A stretch of 64,000 nt of DNA from Crocosphaera chwakensis CCY0110. Lineage in GTDB: Bacteria > Cyanobacteriota > Cyanobacteriia > Cyanobacteriales > Microcystaceae. The number at the start of each line of letters is the position of its first letter. Position 1 is the stretch's first letter. Both the position numbers and the translations under genes were made by a program. Location of the stretch: NCBI RefSeq assembly GCF_000169335.1, contig NZ_AAXW01000012.1, positions 1-64,000 of the forward strand, given 5' to 3'. Below the pieces are notes generated by a model. That model saw only the letters and a list, made by a program, of their open reading frames with translations, searched no databases and was not told the origin of the DNA. Positions 1 to 8,686 of the stretch are shown here, one piece after another.

Positions 1-498
1 TTGATTACCCGTTGTCCCTATAGTGCCATTGATTATAATAACCGAGGTTTAATGTATTTGAAAATAGCCAATTATGATCAGGCCATGGCTGACTTTAATG
101 AGGCGATCACGTTAAATCCTAGTTTAGATCGAGCTTATAATAATCGGGGTAACTGTCACGCTCATCAAGGAAACTTAAGTAAAGCCATCGAGAACTATGA
201 AAAAGCTTTAGATATTAATCCTTATAACCAAAAAGTCTGGATTAATCACGGGATTACTCTTAGGGAACTAGGAAACTATCAATTAGCCATTGAAACATTG
301 GAACTGGCCAAAATTATTGGCGATCGCTACCTGGGGCGGATTTATGCAGAACGCGGCTATACTCATTATCTGATAGGCGATTGGAATTATGCGATCGCTG
401 ATTATCGTAGGGCTTTATCCTATTTACCCCAAGGCGATCGTTATCAGCATAAAGTAATGAAATGGTTAGGCCAAGTATTAGAACCGCTTATTTACTAA
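1..498 (+). CDS. TPR repeat protein (5' partial)
   Basis: This is the C-terminal part of a tetratricopeptide-repeat protein. The reading frame is open from the first base, and the TTG at position 1 need not be the start, so the gene probably begins outside the window. At least four TPR-like units are visible, with the usual pattern of small residues, A/G-x-Y and a closing N-P (for example NRGLMYLKIANYDQAMADF, then ITLNP, then DINPYN). TPR arrays are protein-interaction scaffolds; no partner or enzymatic domain is visible. Two HIP1 palindromes (GCGATCGC) lie in the coding sequence, which supports a cyanobacterial origin. The specific role is unknown. Confidence 0.8.
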   Translation: MITRCPYSAIDYNNRGLMYLKIANYDQAMADFNEAITLNPSLDRAYNNRGNCHAHQGNLSKAIENYEKALDINPYNQKVWINHGITLRELGNYQLAIETLELAKIIGDRYLGRIYAERGYTHYLIGDWNYAIADYRRALSYLPQGDRYQHKVMKWLGQVLEPLIY

Positions 499-524
499 GG
501 TCACTGAATAACTGGTCACTGATC
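499..524. repeat. Short tandem repeat of the TCACTGATAACTGG family
   Basis: Two degenerate copies of GGTCACTGA(T/A)AACTG follow the TPR gene directly. Related blocks occur at 14261, 27781, 38290, 39154, 40341 and 42949, all intergenic or at gene ends. This fits the short tandemly repeated sequences typical of cyanobacterial intergenic DNA. No coding function is seen. Confidence 0.55.
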
Positions 525-654
525 AAGATGGTTTGTGTAAAACTGTGTAAGGATTGAGGTCTAGCAATTAGGAATTAACAGAAGGAAGCAAACCATCGAA
601 ATGACCAGCTTTTGCCATCAAAGACTTCTCGAAAAAATTAAGTTAATTTTATCT

Positions 655-2355
655 TCATTCAGACAATTTCTTAACAAAACCCCCTTGAATCCTAAGACCA
701 GGATTTCTCAGTTCGATGTCAGAAATTTCTTGAGGACTACAAGGTATGACAGATGCTTTACAACTAGCGTCTACGGGAGAAAAATAAGTTACATTATTAA
801 CTTGTTTTTTAATCAGCCTTGTATCAGATAAAGGAGAAGGCAGCAAAACATTAGGATTACTTAAGCTGATGACCATCATCGTACCTAAAATGACTAAAAT
901 AATTCTCCGAATACCACATATACTCTTAGATTTCCTTAACCTAATTAGTTCTTTATTTTTAATTAGAAATCGTTGGTTTAAAAATATACTTGATGATAAC
1001 GCTGGTAATATCAATAAATAACCTAATCCAAAACGAATTAATGGGCCTTTTACAAAAATAAAGATTATGCCCAATATTGCCACTCCAGATAACCAAATTT
1101 CTCCGTGTACCGATTTCCGTAATCTCTTCGATAACGCGATTAAACAGCCTAAACTTAGTACAGTCAGAATCATCATCACTAAATTAAGGTTTTTAGCTGT
1201 TATCCATTGACTTATCAGCCAAAATAGAGGAATTGTGTCCGTTGGCGGTTCTCCAAACCAATTTTCTAAACTACTGGTTTCTGCTGCAAATTGTTGAGTT
1301 GCCTGTAAGGGTAGAGACCAAGGAACATCAAGACACAACAAAGAAGAAGGATACAGGGGACAGCCAGATGTCCATAGACCAGTTACAATCATCGGAATGA
1401 CTAATATGGTTGTGAATATCATTCCTTGTATCAGTCGCCCTAAAGATTTTCTCTCGTGCCATATATAAAAAATACCTGCAACCAATAATAAAGGGGTAGC
1501 TGACAATTTAATGGTGATTGCTCCAACTCCCAGTAATAAGGGAATTAAAGAGAGTTTTTGCTTGAAGATAGAAGGATTATTTGTGATCTGGGAGGAATTT
1601 GTCGTTAACAACATTGTCCAGGCTGTCATACCAATCCCTAAAGCAATTGGCCAGTCTGGGGATAAAGAAACGACAATCAATTGCATTTCGTCAGATATTG
1701 CTAGATACAGCAATACTAAACCATTAAATGAAATGGCAAACCAATCATATAATTGAGTTTGTTTTCTGATGCCTCGCCATAAACTCAAAAGGAAATGACC
1801 TAACATGACCAACAACATAAAACTGTTGACCAAAGCTCCGGCTCGAAAGTTGACCAGACTTCCATTGAATGGTGCAATTAAAGAAAACCAAGATGAGGTA
1901 ATCCCCAAATTTTTCAGGATTAAAACAATTCCCGGTACTACCCCAAATTCAGATAACCAGCGTATTGCTCCGTAATGATACCATTTTGACTCTACCCAAG
2001 TTACTTGTGAGGTCGTCAGTAGGGCAACGGTCAAACTTAAGGTAAGGATTACTAGAAATAAATTGATGGATAGCTTTGATTTTAAAATTCTAATTTCTTG
2101 ACGTATCGACGGTAACAAGATAGATAAAAAGCTACAGCCCAAAATAATAATAATTCCTGTCAGGAACGAGAGGGGAACCAATAAAGAAATAGCCAGCAAT
2201 AAATTAGCTAAAATAATAATTCCCAACCACAGAGCAATAAAGAAGCGATCGCCAATACGCCTGAATTGTTGGGAAAAACAAGTTTTAAGAATTAGTGTAC
2301 CTAAAAGATAACTGGTACAAGCCAATAGTAGCCAAATTAAAAGAAAATAAACCAT
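655..2355 (-). CDS. Polytopic membrane protein of unknown function
   Basis: The 566-aa product is dominated by hydrophobic helices: an N-terminal membrane segment (residues 1-20), then roughly twelve or more further segments to about residue 500. It ends in a short hydrophilic tail with several cysteines. The arrangement recalls large multi-spanning membrane proteins of the glycosyltransferase-C or O-antigen-processing type, sometimes labelled LIC_10190-like in cyanobacteria, but no catalytic motif could be identified. The start at 2355 follows the usual Met-hydrophobic pattern. It stands alone between the TPR gene and transposon debris. The function is not recognised. Confidence 0.7.
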   Translation of the reverse strand: MVYFLLIWLLLACTSYLLGTLILKTCFSQQFRRIGDRFFIALWLGIIILANLLLAISLLVPLSFLTGIIIILGCSFLSILLPSIRQEIRILKSKLSINLFLVILTLSLTVALLTTSQVTWVESKWYHYGAIRWLSEFGVVPGIVLILKNLGITSSWFSLIAPFNGSLVNFRAGALVNSFMLLVMLGHFLLSLWRGIRKQTQLYDWFAISFNGLVLLYLAISDEMQLIVVSLSPDWPIALGIGMTAWTMLLTTNSSQITNNPSIFKQKLSLIPLLLGVGAITIKLSATPLLLVAGIFYIWHERKSLGRLIQGMIFTTILVIPMIVTGLWTSGCPLYPSSLLCLDVPWSLPLQATQQFAAETSSLENWFGEPPTDTIPLFWLISQWITAKNLNLVMMILTVLSLGCLIALSKRLRKSVHGEIWLSGVAILGIIFIFVKGPLIRFGLGYLLILPALSSSIFLNQRFLIKNKELIRLRKSKSICGIRRIILVILGTMMVISLSNPNVLLPSPLSDTRLIKKQVNNVTYFSPVDASCKASVIPCSPQEISDIELRNPGLRIQGGFVKKLSE

Positions 2356-2421
2356 TGGAGCTTAGAATAAGTCAAACTGGTCGTGGGATAAATTTGTTGA
2401 TCACTCTGTAATGTCTCTATG

Positions 2422-2571
2422 AAACTCACATTTATTAATGTATAAACCAATGTACGATTTGGTTATTGGCTAGGCTTTCAAGAAACAGATTGTTTTTCTT
2501 TGTAGTTTTTTTATTCTGGTTCTTAATGTCAAGTGTTTTCTTTCAATAGAACGGCAATGAGGACATTCAAC
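2422..2571 (-). pseudogene. Relic of an IS1-family transposase C-terminus
   Basis: The minus strand reads V-E-C-P-H-C-R-S-I-E-R-K, then TLRTRIKKLQRKTICF, an in-frame TAG, then IGLYINKCEF. This matches the end of cyanobacterial IS1 transposases (TLRxRIxRLxRKTxxFSKS...VIGxFINxYEF) from memory. The stop codon and the lack of any upstream transposase sequence show it is a decayed fragment. It lies just upstream of a second transposase relic and katG. Confidence 0.6.
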
Positions 2572-2679
2572 AGCTATTAACAGAGTCATTAAAATGCTTT
2601 TTTGAGTTCTTCGTTTTGCACTTTATCTAAAATAAAAATATATATCATCCTCCTTTCAACAGATTTTCTCTACGACCGA

Positions 2680-2802
2680 ATCATCACTATTGATCCAATG
2701 GGGACTCGAACCAAAATTGTCCAACAGATTCGTCACCAAAAAGCTCACTACATCCTCACTCTTAAAGCCAACCATCCCACTTTATTTTCTCAAGTGAAGT
2801 AA
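2680..2802 (+). pseudogene. Relic of an ISAs1-family transposase
   Basis: About 40 codons read IITIDPMGTRTKIVQQIR, followed by HYILTLKANHPTLF. This is the conserved ISAs1/H-repeat transposase block (D-A-M-G-x-Q...I...G-A-D-Y-x-L-x-L-K-x-N-Q-P), containing one DDE aspartate. The frame stops straight after it, and nothing upstream continues the family, so this is an internal fragment. It ends about 80 bp before katG. Confidence 0.65.
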
Positions 2803-2884
2803 AACAAAGCAATTAGCTTTAGTAAAAATATACTATGGATAATATAGATAAAATGAAAGACGACAATAGAAAGGATTGAACTGA

Positions 2885-5176
2885 ATGGACAACAACCCTC
2901 CTAATACTCCTGCACAATGTCCCTTTCGTGGAACTCGCGTTGGAGGCGCACTCGGCTCTAAACCGCAAACTGATGATTGGTGGCCGAATCGACTTCAGGT
3001 CGAGCTGCTTCACCAAAATTCACCCCAGGCGAACCCGCTAAGAGATTTTAACTACAAGAAAGCGTTTGAAAAGATCGACTTCGAGCAGTTGAAAAAGGAT
3101 ATCAAAATTCTACTAACAGATTCAAAGGACTGGTGGCCGGCTGACTACGGTAACTACGGGCCTCAGATGATCCGCATGGCATGGCACTCCGCGGGAACTT
3201 ACCGTATAGCAGATGGTCGTGGCGGAGCGAGCCGAGGTATGCAACGCTTCGCTCCGATCAATTCTTGGTGGGATAACGGTAATACAGATAAATCACGACG
3301 GCTACTCTGGCCAATTAAGCAGAAATACGGCGCAGCACTTAGCTGGGCTGATTTAATGATCCTGGTTGGCAACTGTGCGCTGGAAATTATGGGTCTGAAG
3401 ACTTTTGGCTATGGCGGTGGTCGCATTGATGCTTGGGAGGCAGATCGCGCCACCTACTGGGGTCCTGAATTCTGGAACGGTCAGGCTTTTGGAGAAAATG
3501 GTAAGCAGCACGAGGGACATCCAGATGAGATGGTCACTCGAACAATTCGTTGGGTCGGCGAACCGAAGGACGAATACTACGACCTCGAAAATCCGGTGGC
3601 TGCTTCGCACCAGGCGTTGATCTACGTCGATCCCGAAGGTCCTGGCGGAAACGGCGATCCGATCGCATCGGCCCGTGATATTCGTGAGACTTTTGCTCGC
3701 ATGGCGATGAACGATGAGGAAACTGTAGCCTTGATTGCGGGTGGTCATGCTTTTGGCAAAAGCCACGGTATGGTTGCGCCAGACAAGATCGGACCTGCTC
3801 CCGAAGGCGCGCCGATTCAAGCAATGGGACTGGGGTGGCAAAATCCCGAAGGCACGGGCTTTGCCGAATATACGATGACAAACGGCATAGAAGGCTCATG
3901 GACACCAAACCCAACTCAGTGGGACAATAGCTATCTAGAAAATCTCTTCAAATACGAGTGGGAAAAGACCAAGAGTCCAGCCGGTGCAGTGCAGTGGCAG
4001 CCAAGAGATCCTAGTGCGCCGAAGACACCAGATGCCCATAAGTCTGGTGTGGAGCATTCGTTGATGATGATGACTTCAGACATTGCGTTGAAGGAAGATT
4101 CCGCCTATCGTAAGGTCTGTCAGCGTTTTCTGGATGATTTTGATTATTTTAGTGACACATTTGCACGCGCTTGGTACAAGCTGACCCATCGGGACATGGG
4201 ACCAAAAGTACGCTATCTCGGTCCAGAAGTTGCAGAAGAAGATCTGCCTTGGCAAGATCCGATTCCAGCACTCGACCACGAGGTTATTGACGATGCCGAT
4301 ATTAGTTCTCTTAAAGATAAGATTTTGGCGAGTGGACTCTCGGTTTCGGCATTGGTGTCGGCAGCTTGGGCATCAGCATCGAACTACCGTGACTCCGACA
4401 AGCGCGGTGGTGCCAATGGCGCACGCGTTCGCTTAGCTCCCCAGAAAGACTGGGAGGTGAACCGCCCGCAGGAACTCAGTCAAGTTCTATCGACCCTGGA
4501 AGAAATTCAGTCAGAATTTAACGGCACTCAGTCGGGTAACAAAAAAGTCTCGCTCGCTGACCTTATTGTCCTCGGTGGTTGTGCTGCAGTTGAGAAGGCT
4601 GCCAAAGATGCAGGAGTTGATGTCAGTGTTCCATTTACTCCAGGTCGAATGGATACGACTCAAGAACTAACAGATGTTGAAAGCTTTGAATGGCTCAAGC
4701 CAGTCTCGGATGGTTTCAGAAATTATCATAACGAGGCGGTGGGCTATAAGGTGAAAGCAGAGCGTATATTTCTTGATCGCGCACAACTTCTTACACTAAC
4801 TGCGCCTGAGTGGACAGTTCTTGTTGGTGGTCTTCGCGCCCTTGATCAGAACTGGGATCGTTCAAAGCATGGTATCTTCACTGATCGCCCTGGTGTTTTG
4901 ACCAATGACTTTTTCTGTGTCTTGACCAGTATGGACTACGAGTGGAAGCCGACTGACGATTCCGAGATGCTTTTTAATATCTGCGATCGCAAAACAGGCG
5001 AAACGAAGTTTACTGCGACACGCTGCGATCTGATCTTCGGCTCGAACGCAGAACTGCGTCAGGTGGCTGAAGTTTACGGGGCCGATGACGGTCACGAGCG
5101 CATGGTTAAGGACTTTGTCGTAGCTTGGAACAAGGTGATGATGCTTGATCGCTTTGACGTTTGCGCTCAAGTGTAA
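2885..5176 (+). CDS. katG: Catalase-peroxidase KatG
   Basis: The 763-aa product is a full-length bifunctional haem catalase-peroxidase that removes hydrogen peroxide. The distal triad is visible as Arg97, Trp100 and His101 in the motif RMAWHSAGTYR. The proximal haem ligand lies in GGHAFGKSHG. The tyrosine of IYVDPEGPGGN and the methionine of FARMAMND can supply the Trp-Tyr-Met crosslink. A second, degenerate peroxidase-like domain fills the C-terminal half, as is normal for the family. An AGGA sequence lies about 12 bases before the ATG. The gene looks clearly richer in G+C than its neighbours and follows two IS relics, which suggests horizontal acquisition. A 28-base hairpin follows the stop. 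Confidence 0.97.
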   Translation: MDNNPPNTPAQCPFRGTRVGGALGSKPQTDDWWPNRLQVELLHQNSPQANPLRDFNYKKAFEKIDFEQLKKDIKILLTDSKDWWPADYGNYGPQMIRMAWHSAGTYRIADGRGGASRGMQRFAPINSWWDNGNTDKSRRLLWPIKQKYGAALSWADLMILVGNCALEIMGLKTFGYGGGRIDAWEADRATYWGPEFWNGQAFGENGKQHEGHPDEMVTRTIRWVGEPKDEYYDLENPVAASHQALIYVDPEGPGGNGDPIASARDIRETFARMAMNDEETVALIAGGHAFGKSHGMVAPDKIGPAPEGAPIQAMGLGWQNPEGTGFAEYTMTNGIEGSWTPNPTQWDNSYLENLFKYEWEKTKSPAGAVQWQPRDPSAPKTPDAHKSGVEHSLMMMTSDIALKEDSAYRKVCQRFLDDFDYFSDTFARAWYKLTHRDMGPKVRYLGPEVAEEDLPWQDPIPALDHEVIDDADISSLKDKILASGLSVSALVSAAWASASNYRDSDKRGGANGARVRLAPQKDWEVNRPQELSQVLSTLEEIQSEFNGTQSGNKKVSLADLIVLGGCAAVEKAAKDAGVDVSVPFTPGRMDTTQELTDVESFEWLKPVSDGFRNYHNEAVGYKVKAERIFLDRAQLLTLTAPEWTVLVGGLRALDQNWDRSKHGIFTDRPGVLTNDFFCVLTSMDYEWKPTDDSEMLFNICDRKTGETKFTATRCDLIFGSNAELRQVAEVYGADDGHERMVKDFVVAWNKVMMLDRFDVCAQV

Positions 5177-5185
5177 TTGTTATAT

Positions 5186-5217
5186 CAGATGAGTTTGTCA
5201 ATGATTAAGCTCATCTG
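5186..5217 (+). terminator. Hairpin after katG, possible terminator
   Basis: Perfect 8-bp arms CAGATGAG and CTCATCTG flank a 16-base loop starting 10 bases after the katG stop. No clear U-tract follows, so intrinsic termination is uncertain; it may instead protect the 3' end. Confidence 0.4.
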
Positions 5218-5352
5218 GTACAACAATTTCGGCAAAAAACCCTGCTGCCCTTCCTCTAAGATAATAATAATATCCAATGAATTGCTCAATTTGTTTTAGG
5301 AACTGGTTTTGATATAAGGATCGCTTAGCACAGTAGACAGAAAAAATTATTA

Positions 5353-5439
5353 TTAAAAAGCTAATAAAGTAGTGAAAAATAAAGAAAAGACTGAAATTAA
5401 GACCGTAATAGCTAATACTTCAAGCTCATCAGACTGCAT
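5353..5439 (-). CDS. Candidate 28-aa single-pass membrane protein
   Basis: A short frame starts ATG-CAG-TCT-GAT and ends at TAA. It encodes an acidic N-terminus (M-Q-S-D-E-L-E) followed by one hydrophobic helix to the end (VLAITVLISVFSLFFTTLLAF without the last residue). GGAG lies 10 bases upstream of the ATG. The acidic head plus single helix resembles the many tiny subunits of cyanobacterial photosystem, b6f or NDH-1 complexes, but I cannot match it to a named one. It sits alone in a 700-bp gap between katG and menD. It could be a chance ORF, but the good ribosome site and the helix argue otherwise. Confidence 0.45.
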   Translation of the reverse strand: MQSDELEVLAITVLISVFSLFFTTLLAF

Positions 5440-5612
5440 AACATAAATTCTCCCAAACATTCATTTGAATTAAATAATAACATAGCTTGAATTTCCAATA
5501 TCCAGTGAAAATATTGTTGTTTAGACAAGAATATTTCTTGTTTTCCGTAAATATAGCAAGTCTAGATTATTAGTGATCAGGATGGTTTGTTTTAATGTCT
5601 TGGGGAATGTTA

Positions 5613-5704
5613 TACCAAATCCGCTTATTTTAGTAGAGTAACATTTTTTCTCCCTGCTCCCTGCTTCAAGACTTAATACTATACTATCTAAAACGGATCT
5701 AGTA
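5613..5704. repeat. MITE-like element with terminal inverted repeats (copy A)
   Basis: A 92-bp unit starts TACCAAATCCGCTTATTTTA and ends CGGATCTAGTA, whose complement is TACTAGATCCG, so the ends form an imperfect inverted repeat. The core holds two CTCCCTG heptamers. A second copy with nine heptamers lies at 35666-35801. No coding capacity is seen, which suits a non-autonomous miniature element. Confidence 0.65.
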
Positions 5705-5881
5705 AAATAATTAATTTTAACCCGCTTTATTCAGGTTCAAGCTTTTTCGCTTTTTGTTTTACGAAGCTTAACAAGAGATTTTTGTATTAAGTTTTATTTT
5801 TATTTCATTTCTTTAACTCATTTTTTGTATTTTATATATACATTAATTGCCAATAAAAATATCCAATTATATGAATTAATA

Positions 5882-7645
5882 TTAGGTTTCAATATCATCG
5901 ATAATAGATAGTTTTTCTAAACTATTTTGTAACCAAATGGCATCTCTTTTTCGGTCTGTTTGTAACTCTAAAACGCGGATTCCAGTTGAGGGTAAAGGAT
6001 TTACTAATTGTTTCAATTGTGTCCAGTTTTTAATTAAAATATGTTCAATATTATAAGTAAAACATAATTGAGAAAAATCAATATGCTGGGGAGTTGCGAA
6101 ATAAGATTCAAAGAACGATTTTTCTTTAGAAATTGGTAACATTTCAAAGATTCCTCCCCCATTGTTGTTAATTAAAATGATGGTCAAATGTCCTTGAAAC
6201 TGTTGACAAATTAACCAACCATTGGTATCGTGTAAAAGAGCTAAATCTCCTGTCACCAACACACTATTTCTTGCTTTATAAGCGATTCCTAAAGCCGTTG
6301 ATAAAGTTCCTTCAATTCCATTTGCACCTCGATTAAAATAAGGCATAAATTGACGTTTATTCGGCATCCAAAAAAATTCGGCGTAGCGAACTGGCATACT
6401 ATTGGCAATAAAAATAAGTGTTTCTTCTGGTAAACTTTTAGACAGGATAAAAGGGAGTTTTGCTTCTATTAAATCCTGAGTTTGATCAAAGTTAGCTGTT
6501 ATATTGTGATTGACAATTTTATTAACTTTTTTCCATTGGTTAAGATAAGATAAATCTACTTTTTGGGGTTTATATTTTTCATCATATTCCATGTTTAAAT
6601 GATGAATATCGGCTCGAATATGATAGGTATGATTGTGAAGGGGATCAAGACTATCTGACCGACTATCAATGACCCAATGTTTTACTTGATGATTGATTAA
6701 CCATTGTCGTAATTGTTTACTGGTGGGAAATTCTCCAATTTGAATAACAACATCAGGAACTAACTGAGCAGCTACTTCATTATTACGAAGCAGAATATCA
6801 TAGGTATTAATGAGATTAGGAAAATCTTGTACGTAATTTCTTAAAGGAGATAATACTTCTCCTAAGACTGGATAGTTTAATAACGTGGATAGACGAAAAA
6901 TTTGCTTACAGTATCGAGAGGGATGCTTAGAATTAAAAACACCAGCAATAATAATTCCTTTTTCCTGAGAAAGCCAATGGTTTAAATAATTATATAAATA
7001 ATCTGTGCTTGCAATTTCTTGATTACCTTGATAAATATTGACAAAAAAATTATCAAAGTTTATATTTGCGTATAAATTAGCAATATTTGGTTCAATAATA
7101 GGGGCTAAAGGTTCACGAAAAGGACAGTTTAAATGAACAATTCCCTGATAAGGAACTAAAGCATGATTCCAAGCAGTGATAATGGTTTGTCTAAGATAAG
7201 ATAACAGTTTCATCTCTACCGAAGGTAAGGATAACTCTGTATACCAATTAGGATAATTACCATATAATTTAACTTGATCAATGGTTTGTCCTGCATGACA
7301 ATTTCTTAATTCGGGAGGACGATCAGCCGTAAAAATTAATAAAGGAACTTGACTTTCTTTTCCTTCAATAACCGCAGGATAAAAATTAGCTCCGGCTGTC
7401 CCTGATGTACAAATTAAAGCTACAGGAAGATGCGTTCGTTTAGCGATTCCTAAAGCCAAAAAAGCAGCCGATCGCTCATCCAAAACAGGTATGGTTTCAA
7501 TATGAGGATGATTCGCAAAGGCAAGGGTTAAAGGAGTCGAACGAGATCCAGGACAAATAACAGCAGTGGTTAACCCTAAACGAGATAATGTTTCTGCAAT
7601 AATAGAAGACCATAAAGTATTAATATTGCGAAAATCGAGGTGCAT
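5882..7645 (-). CDS. menD: 2-succinyl-5-enolpyruvyl-6-hydroxy-3-cyclohexene-1-carboxylate synthase MenD
   Basis: This 587-aa thiamine-diphosphate enzyme joins 2-oxoglutarate to isochorismate in the pathway to phylloquinone, the photosystem I electron carrier, or menaquinone. The N-terminal Pyr domain shows CPGSRSTPLTLA and CTSGTAGANFYPA. The middle domain follows at roughly residues 190-370. The C-terminal PP domain has GDLALLHDTNGW (the metal/ThDP-binding GD...N motif) and INNNGGGIFEMLP. Its length matches the family. The downstream end faces the repeat-rich gap. No other men gene is in the window, so it appears to be a stand-alone unit. Confidence 0.96.
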   Translation of the reverse strand: MHLDFRNINTLWSSIIAETLSRLGLTTAVICPGSRSTPLTLAFANHPHIETIPVLDERSAAFLALGIAKRTHLPVALICTSGTAGANFYPAVIEGKESQVPLLIFTADRPPELRNCHAGQTIDQVKLYGNYPNWYTELSLPSVEMKLLSYLRQTIITAWNHALVPYQGIVHLNCPFREPLAPIIEPNIANLYANINFDNFFVNIYQGNQEIASTDYLYNYLNHWLSQEKGIIIAGVFNSKHPSRYCKQIFRLSTLLNYPVLGEVLSPLRNYVQDFPNLINTYDILLRNNEVAAQLVPDVVIQIGEFPTSKQLRQWLINHQVKHWVIDSRSDSLDPLHNHTYHIRADIHHLNMEYDEKYKPQKVDLSYLNQWKKVNKIVNHNITANFDQTQDLIEAKLPFILSKSLPEETLIFIANSMPVRYAEFFWMPNKRQFMPYFNRGANGIEGTLSTALGIAYKARNSVLVTGDLALLHDTNGWLICQQFQGHLTIILINNNGGGIFEMLPISKEKSFFESYFATPQHIDFSQLCFTYNIEHILIKNWTQLKQLVNPLPSTGIRVLELQTDRKRDAIWLQNSLEKLSIIDDIET

Positions 7646-7828
7646 TCTTTATTAATTGGCTAATAATTTTCTATAGTGACGGTCATTGTCAATCAATCTC
7701 AATCTAACTATTAACTTTGTCTATTTTACTTACTCAGACTTGACTCAAGTTCTTCCCCTCAGACTAATATTATTAAACAGTTTAGATATGTAATGAACAT
7801 TGTTTAAAAATAAGTAGTTAAATCACGA

Positions 7829-8605
7829 TTAACTGCTTTGATTTAACCAGAGCATAACAATAGTAGAAACATATTTGCGTCCTTTACTCAGATAATCCCA
7901 GAGGTTAATCCCTGTTTTACTTTCTCCAGAGGTACGAGGCACACAAACATAGGGAACTTCTTTCATCTTATAATTTAATCTAGCTGCTCGACATAATAAA
8001 TCAATACAATACTCCCCATAGTCTCCTTGTAAGGGGATTTTTTGTAATACTTCTGCTCGCGCAGCAATAAAGCCACTGGTATAGTCATGAACTTTACGTC
8101 CCAACAATAACATAGCAAAGTTATTAATAATCCAACTGAGTACCCGTGCCATCAAACCATGAGCAATATCCGTTCCCCCTTCAATCCAACGGGAACCCAC
8201 AGCGACATCAGCCTCTTCCTGTCTAATAGCTTCAACTAATTTTGGCACATCTTCAGGGGGCATAGACAAATCACAATCCATCCAGGTAATAATTTGAGCA
8301 TTGTAGGTTTGGATGGCTTCGTCAATCCCTCGTTGAATAGCAGACGTTAAGCCTTTTTCTTGAAGGCGACGCACTAGGGCAATACCAGACTTAATTTCCT
8401 TTTCGTCAGGAGAATAGGGAGCTTGAGCGGCCATGTCTGCTACAATTTTCCAGGTGCCGTCAGGGGAGTTATCATCAATTACCAAAACTAAGTAAGGAGG
8501 AGAGACACTCGCCATCAGACGTTCAATTAAGTCAGTGATATTACCACTTTCGTTAAAGGTGGGTAAAATGGTACAAACCAGAGCATTGTCGTCAACCTTG
8601 GACAT
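7829..8605 (-). CDS. Family 2 glycosyltransferase, polyprenol-phosphate mannosyltransferase-like
   Basis: The 258-aa protein has a GT-A fold with the motifs LPTFNESGNI near the start, IDDNSPDGT, and a DCDLSMPP metal-binding motif around residue 112. It resembles dolichol/polyprenol-phosphate mannosyltransferases (Dpm1 type), which charge a lipid carrier with a sugar at the cytoplasmic face. It has one hydrophobic stretch near residues 155-170 (WIINNFAMLLLG) but no C-terminal membrane domain, so it is the soluble or peripheral form. The acceptor and sugar cannot be read from the sequence. The 81-bp gap to the next gene allows cotranscription with the GAF protein upstream. Confidence 0.85.
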   Translation of the reverse strand: MSKVDDNALVCTILPTFNESGNITDLIERLMASVSPPYLVLVIDDNSPDGTWKIVADMAAQAPYSPDEKEIKSGIALVRRLQEKGLTSAIQRGIDEAIQTYNAQIITWMDCDLSMPPEDVPKLVEAIRQEEADVAVGSRWIEGGTDIAHGLMARVLSWIINNFAMLLLGRKVHDYTSGFIAARAEVLQKIPLQGDYGEYCIDLLCRAARLNYKMKEVPYVCVPRTSGESKTGINLWDYLSKGRKYVSTIVMLWLNQSS

Positions 8606-8686
8606 GGGCGTAATTTTAGAAAAAGATATCTCAACGTCATTAAAGACACAAAGTATTCTAACTTAGAATGGCAACCAGACTATGGG

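Noticed and set aside
655..831. A 76-codon plus-strand ORF (601-831)
   Set aside because: Overlaps the end of the membrane protein gene on the other strand and shows no protein-like features.
3353..3841. Minus-strand ORFs inside katG (also 3534-3914, 4862-5170)
   Set aside because: katG is unambiguous on the plus strand; the G+C-rich codons create open antisense frames.
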